From: Lingula anatina
Taxonomy: Eukaryota > Brachiopoda > Lingulata > Lingulida > Lingulidae
Direction: 5' to 3'
Assembly: GCF_001039355.2 (NCBI RefSeq)
Contig: NW_019774403.1
Span: forward strand, 7,408 to 33,999
Length of the DNA stretch: 26,592 nucleotides
The translations under genes were made by a program, and so were the position numbers. Shown here piece after piece: positions 19,439 to 26,592 of the stretch. The stretch's first letter is position 1; each line of letters starts with the position of its first letter. The notes beneath the pieces are model-generated. The model saw only the letters and a program-made list of their open reading frames with translations, was not told the DNA's origin and ran no database searches.

Positions 19439-19525
19439 ATGGCTTTGTACAGAACCCCAATGTCCTTATGTCCTAAAACAATTATCTTCTCACTCAGATG
19501 CTCCAGGCTTGGCCTCTTAGCTAAA
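19439..19525 (-). CDS. Candidate exon, possibly part of a receptor death domain
   Basis: A strong acceptor (T-rich tract, ATTACAG) leads into LAKRPSLEHLSEKIIVLG, then HKDIGVLYKAM and a TGA. An alternative weak donor AT|GTGAAT in phase 2 would join it to 18146-18065. The LA...SLE...EKI pattern resembles death-domain helices 2-3, and the preceding receptor exon ends NKLELMDAN, like helix 1. However, that exon ends in phase 0 while this one needs phase 2, so an unseen mini-exon would be required. The frame continues past two TGAs with protein-like sequence, so a pseudogene is equally possible. Confidence 0.25.
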
Positions 19526-19564
19526 CTGTAATAAAAAAGAAAACATCATAAATTTGCTGTGAAC

Positions 19565-19755
19565 CTAAGATCCAATTCCCAGAGATTAGAACGATCCAAA
19601 CTATATCGACCTAACTCCCTGGGGGTTCACGCTAAATAGCTGTCAGCCGAGTGGACACGAAAGTTAATTACCCCCTTACAGCTTGTAGTAGGCGGGATGG
19701 ACATTTAAGCCTGATAGGATAGATCAATCTAAAATCTACGGAAATACGCCCTAAG
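19565..19755 (-). mobile_element. GATCGATCTA-family MITE, copy F
   Basis: It contains CGACCTAACTCCCTGGGGGT, then GTTAATTACCCCCTTACAGC and ATAGATCAATCTAAAATC in the same order as copy C. The ends are CTAAGATCCAATTCCCAG and ACGGAAATACGCCCTAAG. Confidence 0.75.
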
Positions 19756-19759
19756 AAAA

Positions 19760-19833
19760 GTATAGGCAGACACAAAAATATGAATGTGTGCTCTAAGTAT
19801 AGGCAGACACAAAAATATGAATGTGTGCTCTAA
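19760..19833. repeat. Perfect 37-bp tandem duplication
   Basis: Two identical 37-bp units (19760-19796 and 19797-19833), each beginning GTATAGGCAGACAC, directly follow MITE copy F. The lack of divergence suggests a recent duplication or an assembly slip. Confidence 0.9.
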
Positions 19834-19846
19834 GCTATTTGAACAA

Positions 19847-19876
19847 TTTATTTGTTATTATTTTAGAATTTTTATT
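19847..19876 (-). terminator. Possible poly(A) signals of the TNF-receptor-like gene
   Basis: AATAAA hexamers on the minus strand at 19852-19847 and 19876-19871 lie about 750-780 bases after the read-through stop at 20626. They would terminate the transcript if the receptor ends in exon 7. Confidence 0.35.
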
Positions 19877-20625
19877 TTATCTTATTTTAAATCAGAATCC
19901 CCCCCCCCCGGGGGCTGAGCAATGAACCTCCACATGTATCTTAAATACTAACACCTTATAAATATGATGATGGCCATTAAGTTACCTAATGTCATAATCT
20001 TGTTGAAAAGCATTCCATGCTAATATCATTGTCATTAGAGACAATATATATTCAAAGATATTGAAATGCTATTTTAAAATACCTTAACTGGTTTAATTGC
20101 AATGAAACATTGAAAATTATTATGCAATTAAACATCATTACATTCAAGTAACATTACATTTAAAAAAATGCTAGTCACACAATTTCATCACACTGACTTT
20201 TGAAAACTTCTACAAAGCATGCAAGTTCAAACATGTACATTTATAAGTTCCAATTGTGCAAAATGCTTACATGACATATACTTAAATGATCTTAATGATC
20301 TACAACCATAACTTTTAAGCAATAAGAACATCATAAATGAGAGAGCTTGTAAAACTAACATTTTTGGATCAAAGTAGCAACAATGTTGCCTAGTGCAATT
20401 AAAATCCAAAGGGCAAATGTGTCAACTTTAAAGAGAAGACACTGCCTGTGTGACAGGAATGGTAGTCAAGGAGCTGTAGTCCATTCCCCATTACTTTGTA
20501 CGGTGGCATTTGTCCCATATACTAGCCCAAATATTCCAACTAACCCTAACCTGTACTTATCATATGGGACCCCTGACAATCATTCTTAGGACTACCTTCC
20601 CCGTCAAACAAGTCACACTAAGTTA

Positions 20626-23466
20626 CTAAAAGCTTACATTAGCATCCATAAGCTCAAGCTTATTCATTTGATTTTTGGCGTCGTAATGCAGGGTCTCTGG
20701 GTTATTTTGATCCATGTATGAGGATGCCGTTCCTGGACTGCATGGTTTCTGGCTGTCTTGCACTGCCGTAGACTGGGCTTCAATCTGTGCTCCTGCAAAA
20801 TAACATACAAGCTGGGTGTCAAGTTAGAACAGAGCTCCAGAAATTAAGAAAACAGGAAAAAATTTAAAAGGAAAAAATAGGAATTTATTGCAAAAGTACG
20901 GAAAAATAGGAATTTTTCTATAAGAAATATGGACTCCCAACACAAATACTACGGTCTAAAAAAACATTTTTACTTATACTAAATACTTAAACTTAAAATG
21001 TATTCGCTGCTGGCTGAGTAACTCCATCAAATGTACCAAACAGCCCCATCCTTATATCTGATCAAACACAAATAATGTCATCTAGACACAAATACCATCT
21101 GGTAAGAGAGGTTCTTCTTCCTCTGGTTGCACCCTAGCTGCCTGTCCAGGGTGGACTTCAGGCACATCCTTCCTACTTGTCTCTCTTATTTCCAAGGTTT
21201 CATCAGTGGAGGAATCTTCGTCACTTCCCCAGCCCTCAGCAGTAGTTGGCCCCTTCATGCTTTGTTCATCCCCCGTGGTGGCTTGAACAGCGTCCACTAA
21301 GATATCCTGGGGAGTTTCTTCAGGTAGTTCATAAATAAAGATAACAAAATACATACACATTAAGGAATTCAAGTTTTTTCTTCATGAGAGCAATCTTACC
21401 AACGATCTAAATAGATGTACATTTCTAGTTGGTAAAGGTTTAATCCAACTTATAATCATTGTACTCAATGCAAATTATTAAATTATTATATTACTAGTGG
21501 ATTTATTTTAACAATGAACAAACATACATACATTTATAGAAATTATTTCAAGTGAATTACATTACTAATAGTATTACTGACAGTATTACACATCAATTTC
21601 ATTTCTTGAAAAATTCAAGTACAATGAGTAATATATGTTTTCACAAAATATAATTTTTATCCATATCAAGAATGGAATTCATACCATCCTTGTCCAAGTC
21701 TGGTTCAGTTATTTTCACAACAGTCAATGTGTCATCTTCTGGTGGTGCTACAAATTAATGAAGATTATTCTTTTAAAGCCTGTTAATGAAGATAATGTTC
21801 ATTTCTTTGAATATTCAATGTTGCCTTTATATGAAGTAACATGTAAACAAAATAATAAAGCAATTTATAATAATAATAATAATAATAATAATAATTATTA
21901 TTATTATTATTATTATTATAGGAAGAATAAACTAGATAATTCATTCCCTGGCATACACCCTCTTTTTCTAACTGAAGACTTCCCCCATGACACTATCTTC
22001 TCCCCTCAGAGTTTAGAGCAGACAGACAAAACACTGCATGCTGGACCTTGTTGTATCTTTGTTTTGCACAATGCAGTAAGAAAAGGCAAGAATAGAGGTA
22101 GGCATTTCCATGCACATGAGGCATCCTACAAGTAATAAATCATCCATCGGCTGTTACCTTGTCTCGGTTTCTGTTTCGGTCTCCAACAACAAAAACAGAA
22201 CAGGAGGGCAAGGATGACTACCAGGGCAAATAGACTTAAGCCTACTAGTAGTGGTACTAGTGTCGAGATGGGGATGTCTGTCACTGCGACATTTGGAGGC
22301 TCTGTTAACAAAAAATCAAATTTAAACAATGAATCAAACTGCAACTGTAAATTTTCAACTTCTGTGAAACACGACATCAAGCTGCAATAAATCATTCAAG
22401 ACCTGATATTACCTAAATTCGTCTAAAAAGTTTTGCATCACATTTTATTTTTATTTATGTATTTCTAACATTATTTCTTATTTTCTGAAGTCTAAGTGGA
22501 CACATCATGCTGACAATAATTGTATCCTTAAAATATTAAAGTAAAAAATACTGTACTCCTATGAGGAAATAAAAATGAATCAGACCAGCAAAATTAACTC
22601 ATCTTTATCACCTGGGCTAGGGTGGTTCAGAGGGCAGACATCCTCTCCTTCAGTTTCAAGACACGCATAGAGGTAAGAGCCTTCCTTTAAATGAATACAC
22701 TTTGTCTCTGGTGTTAAGTTAGTTATGTACCCATTACGTGTCTTGTTGCAACAAAAGTAGCATTTCCGGCAACTAAAAAAGAGGAAGAAGGGTTTCTCAT
22801 CAATATATTTTACTCACTTATATTATGTCATTGGTATGGCAAGTAAAAAACATATAACATTAAGTGCTCTAAAGCGTTTACTTTAATGATCCTTGCAATG
22901 AAGTGCATGTATAAATACAATTATGATAGCCTTTCTCTAACTTTGAATTTGTATCCATGTTCACTGTTATGGTGTGTATTCCACATACCTTTCAAAGGTT
23001 GAGTCATAAACTTCATATTGACCACACTTGTCAACTGCTGCTAGGCCACTTGCAACGATTATTAATGACCTCATAAAAGCCCAAGAGCCAGCATACACAT
23101 ACTGGTATATTTGTGCCTTGAAAAAGGAAAATTGCTAATTATATATAATAAAAATAAAATATAAAAAAAAAGAAAGAAAATCATACGCAAGTCGTACTCT
23201 TGAAAATAATGAATTTCTAGACACTCATTTGTTTCTTTAGAACTATTTCACAAACCACGATATGAAGCCTGTTGAAACCTTTTTAACAATTAAAGTAGTC
23301 GCCTCATGGAAGCTGTTCAATTTCATAACACCTCCAGTTAGGGGATTTTCCTGTGTCATCATTTCCAAATTTTAAAGCACTATTCAACTTTAACTTTTAG
23401 TTCATTCTAACCAAATTTAATCTAAATTTCATATTTAATTTAAAGTACACATACCGTAGAAAGCAT
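20626..23466 (-). CDS. TNF-receptor-like type I membrane protein with one cysteine-rich domain
   Basis: Exons are 23466-23455, 23116-22989, 22772-22612, 22301-22158, 21747-21685, 21317-21096 and 20792-20638, all in matching phases. Read through the last donor, the stop is at 20626, giving about 298 residues. Residues 18-32 are a signal-peptide core. The ectodomain has eight Cys: C35-x12-C-x2-C-x2-CC, as in the BCMA/TACI/Wengen-type half domain with Y and D between the first two, then three more Cys; NKT and NLT sequons are present. TM is about 112-137 (from ISTLVPLLVGLSLFALVVIL), followed by CFCCWRPKQK. The acidic tail carries QPEEEE near 233-238, which fits the TRAF-binding pattern PxEE. The family transmits TNF-ligand signals at the plasma membrane. 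GTAAGC after MDAN may be a true donor leading to further exons. Exon 6 has a mediocre acceptor. Confidence 0.72.
21867..21920. repeat. (AAT)n/(ATT)n perfect palindrome
   Basis: About nine AAT units run directly into about nine ATT units, in an intron of the TNF-receptor-like gene. The transcript could fold into a long A-U hairpin. Confidence 0.9.
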
Positions 23467-23715
23467 TTTTGTTAAAATTCCAGAGCAACACAAAAAGATT
23501 CCGCTCCTTCGGGGAGTTTCACCCGGTCGTTCCTGCCCACCTCGCCGCCTAGTCGAAAGGATTTGCGCAAGCGCGAGAGCTGGCTGGTGATCTCACTCGG
23601 AACTACTCGGGATGTCTCGCTGACCATTGTTGTGACCTTGTCGATTGAGTCTACATGCAAGTGGCGGTCGTGCTCTATAGCGCCCGAGGCGTCCTCACGG
23701 ACACTCGATGCGTTG
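23467..23715 (-). promoter_or_regulatory. CpG-rich 5' region of the TNF-receptor-like gene with an NRF-1-like site
   Basis: This block is much richer in GC and CpG than its surroundings and directly precedes the receptor ATG. TGCGCAAGCGCG at 23564-23575 matches the NRF-1 consensus at 11 of 12 positions. It also holds a 62-codon open frame (23660-23472) that ends just before the receptor ATG in another frame and may be a uORF. It probably contains the promoter and 5' UTR. Confidence 0.45.
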
Positions 23716-24749
23716 GTTCAACTTTTTCCCCTAAAATAAAACTTAATTGAAAAAAGAAGATTTTTCCAAATTATTTCCCTTCGGTTCTGTCTATCTTTCT
23801 GACTGACAAATGAAAACAAGGACGCAGGGAGTAGAAGTTGCTTAATTGTTGTCTGTAGCTATTGAAGCAATCAAGTTCTCCGATTTTTTTTATACTGTAT
23901 CTTTATTGCTTAAATCTCTACTCTGAGGTACATGTACAAGAGTATGTAGCTTACACTGATTATGAAGGGAAAATGCATGTATATACGTGTAGTCACTAAA
24001 TCTTTACGATCAGCTTATTGAGACAAACACCCAAGGTTTTGTGGGCATGATACTGGTTATAAAAATCCACAATACACGGTGATCAAGGAATGTCGGCGCA
24101 CAGTCGAAATGCAGTATGCGCGAAGCACAAAGTTTACAATATTTTGCTGATGTAAAGAATGTATTAACCAATTCTTGATGATATGCGAAAGTGGCTGTTG
24201 TCATAACTCTGGATAAGATTATGCTGTAAATCAACAATACACACGGTGACAGAAAATGGCGTGCAGTTGAAAAGCAGTAGACCTATGAACAAAGCAAAAA
24301 AGTTTACAACTTGGTGACACACTTTAATTAATACCCTCAATAACGTTTAGTGTTGTACTTTACTTTGTCTGCTAAAAACAAAGAGGCCAACTCTTTGGCT
24401 TATACAACTCTATATTACATAAAAAAATTCAATATTTTTACATTAGGCCAAATGATCAAAGCATACTTCGCCCCTTGCCGTATTGATTCGGTAGACTCCA
24501 ACCAACCGAACATGTGCGAGCGATAGGAACATTCACCTCTTGCCATTATGAGCCTCTCTTTAACAGAATGATATGAATAATCTGGCATATCAAAGGCATA
24601 ATATGACAATCACTTTCGATGTACAAATATATCCACGTACTATGCTTTAAGGAATCGTTAAGGTTCTTTCAGCGATCGATGTCCGTCTTACATGAACACC
24701 ATTGGACTGAGGTGGCCCATCAAGTTTGCACTCAGCATAACCACTCACG
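23716..24749. other. Intergenic between the Cys-loop receptor and the TNF-receptor-like gene
   Basis: It should contain the 3' UTR of the Cys-loop gene on the right and the TNF-receptor-like promoter on the left. A diverged tandem pair at 24067-24320 is listed separately. No exon is recognised. Confidence 0.45.
24067..24320. repeat. Diverged tandem repeat, two units about 165 bp apart
   Basis: CACAATACACGGTGATCAAG onward (24069-24150) is repeated with changes as CAACAATACACACGGTGACA onward (24232-24320). Both continue through GTCGAAATGCAGTA/GTTGAAAAGCAGTA and AAAGTTTACAA. Confidence 0.6.
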
Positions 24750-25750
24750 TTAAACTAAATGGCATATTATCACAATTATAGTTATTAATATACCAGCTAG
24801 ATATATATAAAAAAGCAACCTCTCGATCACCGAGCCTATGAGGTGCCACTCGATCATACTATCACGTATTCCTAAGAGTGGCAGGCCCAGATAACCGACA
24901 GACTGGGGAGTCAGTCGATTTGGGCTCCTCAATACGGGCTCTTCTTCAACCACGTGGTCGTTTGGCCCGCCATTCAGGGGTTCCGTTGTGCTGTTAGCAG
25001 GTCCTTGCTGCCCCTTGGCCTTCCCGCGCTCGTCGGTGGTGGAAACACAGCTCTTGCGTCGCATTGGGTCTCTGTCTGGAATTTGCACACAAGCGACGCG
25101 GCTGAGTTGCTTGCAAAGCTGAAAAATGTAAAGGGAGGAATGAAAAGCAACGGGGGTGCATGTTTAAAGACGCAAATGCAATGCGAATTGCGACAGCGCA
25201 ACTAGCACAATGCCCAAACTTCTAATGCAGTTTTAGGTGGTGTCAGCTTTTATATTACGAGGCAGTTGAAATTAATGCAGTCAGTTTTAATTTCCGTTGG
25301 TTGCATTTCGGAGTTCTACAGCAGTTGATTGCTTTATGCGGCAGAAACGATGCGTTCTATTTTTCTATTGGTTATATTTTTTTCACTTGTTCATCCATGA
25401 TATTTGCATACGGTGTTATTGTCGAAAACAACATTTAATTGATAAAAAACGTCTCAACAGAATAGTTTTAAAAGTTGTGATTTTTTTATGTTTACGACTG
25501 TAATAAATGTTTTGCCAGAATTGTGCAAGACCCGCTTTACCTGGCTAACGGACCGTTGCTAGGTAATAATTAACGTGTGAAAAAAGCATCAACATTTATG
25601 ACGTAACAGAAGTAAGGTATGACCCACCTGGTAGAGCCACGTGGGTGGTCGCGAGCCGTCGTTACCATGGTGATACATCCGCAGGGTGCATACAGAACTG
25701 ACCAGACAAAGGCTCACAAGTGTTAAAGTGAAGATGAAAAAACCACCTGG

Positions 25751-25811
<61 letters not shown>

Positions 25812-26154
25812 GGTTTTGCAAGAAAAGACAATCATTTCATTTTATAAATGACATTTTACATGAGTGAAATGCAAAGAACTCGGTGAGAGGAATTTTTCAA
25901 TGGCATGAATGCCATTCGCCCTTGCAGACCTGAGCCCTGCTTCACAAAAACCCTTAAGTCATTTCTCGGCTGAAGTCCTAGCCCGCTTAGATTTAGTCGA
26001 CTACATTGCGTTACATCACAACCACTTTCAGTGTTTTATCTTAAAAGATGAAGGAGTGAAGGTGATACACACCTATAAGAGGCACCTGTGAGCCCGTCCC
26101 AGGGACCGTCCAGGATCAACAAAAACACCACGAGGGCGGTCCAGCACGTCATAC
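24750..26154 (-). CDS. Cys-loop ligand-gated ion channel (nicotinic-receptor-like), C-terminal part
   Basis: Exons are 26154-26086 (tentative), 25746-25628 and 25118-24750, with phases 1 and 0 matching. The middle exon encodes TM3 (FFIFTLTLVSLCLVSSVCTL) followed by RMYHHGNDGSRPPTW, which aligns with QYHHHDPDGGKMPKW of alpha-7 nicotinic receptors. The last exon gives the start of the intracellular loop, a disordered charged stretch, then EWHLIGSVIERLLFYIYLAG and a hydrophobic end, i.e. the MA helix and TM4, with a stop 33 residues after the Glu. The first exon reads MTCWTALVVFLLILDGPW; it may be a diverged TM2 with a TM2-TM3 loop about four residues short, or a signal peptide of something else. 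The ligand-binding domain and TM1 lie beyond the window. The intracellular loop is short (about 90 residues). These channels act as pentamers in the plasma membrane. Confidence 0.72.
25755..25807. repeat. (TA)n microsatellite next to a splice acceptor
   Basis: About 27 TA units end seven bases before the acceptor AATTCCAG of the TM3 exon (AG at 25748-25747), occupying the place of the polypyrimidine tract. Confidence 0.9.
25905..26085. other. Intron sequence, possible repeat relic
   Basis: It includes CCCTGCTTCACAAAAACCCT near 25934, a motif of the kind seen at MITE ends. I found no partner inverted repeat within the window, and no coding exon. Confidence 0.25.
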
Positions 26155-26447
26155 CTGGAGATGAAATGGAGCATTTAGAGCTAATGGTGCAGATTACGGA
26201 TTTTATAGAGGGAGCCCCCCCCCCCCCCCTCCCACTCCCCCGTTGGTAGAGTGAACAGGAAGAAAAATAACAATAAATATTTTAACACATTAATGTCAGT
26301 GATTTATGCCACTCCCTCAGGCTTTTTATTAATGAATAATGGTGTTTTATCAAAGGAGGGACGGGTCCAGGGTACATATTCAATAGACATGTATTTTTAT
26401 CAGACCCATAGGCAACAGTGTCAAAGGGGGGGCGTTTTCTAAAAAAG

Positions 26448-26592
26448 TGGACCTTTTACCATAAAATCCTCGTGTACATATATTAAATTATACCCAGATT
26501 TGACCTTTTCCCAACAAAAAGTTTTTTTTTGCTTTCAGTCCCTGCGAACCCCCCACCCCCCCCCCCCCTCCCCCCCCCCCCCCCCCCCCCCC
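26448..26592. repeat. Poly-C-associated dispersed repeat, copy 2, at the window edge
   Basis: From TGGACCTTTTACCAT it follows the same order as 11447-11580, including GACCTTTTCCC and a terminal poly-C tract, which runs to the last base. The right edge therefore lies inside a repeat. A separate C15 run is at 26215-26229. Confidence 0.55.

Noticed and set aside
1-26592. CRISPR arrays, operons, rRNA or tRNA genes
   Set aside because: The DNA is animal genomic; no tRNA arms, rRNA blocks or spaced direct repeats of CRISPR type were seen.

Overview
The window is genomic DNA from an animal, not a prokaryote. It is AT-rich, the genes are split by introns with GT-AG boundaries, microsatellites and poly-C tracts are common, and several families of short inverted-repeat elements are scattered through it. 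The gene families (SLC31/CTR, a TNF-receptor-like protein, a Cys-loop channel, a mucin) and the transposon load suggest a marine invertebrate bilaterian. I cannot name the species. Single Ns (3010, 6630) and a poly-C end suggest a draft assembly contig.

All five convincing genes are on the minus strand, so they read from right to left. From 26.2 to 24.75 kb is the C-terminal part of a Cys-loop (nicotinic-receptor-like) ligand-gated channel, cut by the window end. From 23.47 to about 20.63 kb is a seven-exon type I membrane receptor with one TNF-receptor-type cysteine-rich domain and a long acidic tail; two further exons (19.5 and 18.1 kb) may belong to it. From 14.32 to 11.18 kb is a complete four-exon SLC31/CTR copper-transporter-family gene. 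From 10.69 to 8.88 kb is a small three-exon gene with a coiled-coil C-terminus. From 0.9 kb to the left edge are the first two exons of a secreted or membrane mucin-like protein with Ser/Thr repeats. Exon phases agree at every junction I joined.

Between and inside the genes lie mobile elements. A 2.2-kb Tc1/mariner-like element (3256-5475) with near-perfect inverted termini carries a Tc1-type helix-turn-helix ORF on one strand and a possible BEN-domain ORF on the other, with no visible DDE catalytic domain. A truncated second copy lies just upstream of it. There are at least six copies of a GATCGATCTA-ended palindromic MITE family, a TTAA-flanked MITE with an internal hairpin, and a small Tc1-type MITE.

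The genes do not form an obvious pathway. The most interesting points are the loss of all three conserved pore methionine positions in the copper-transporter homologue, the HTH plus BEN transposon, and the MITE family.
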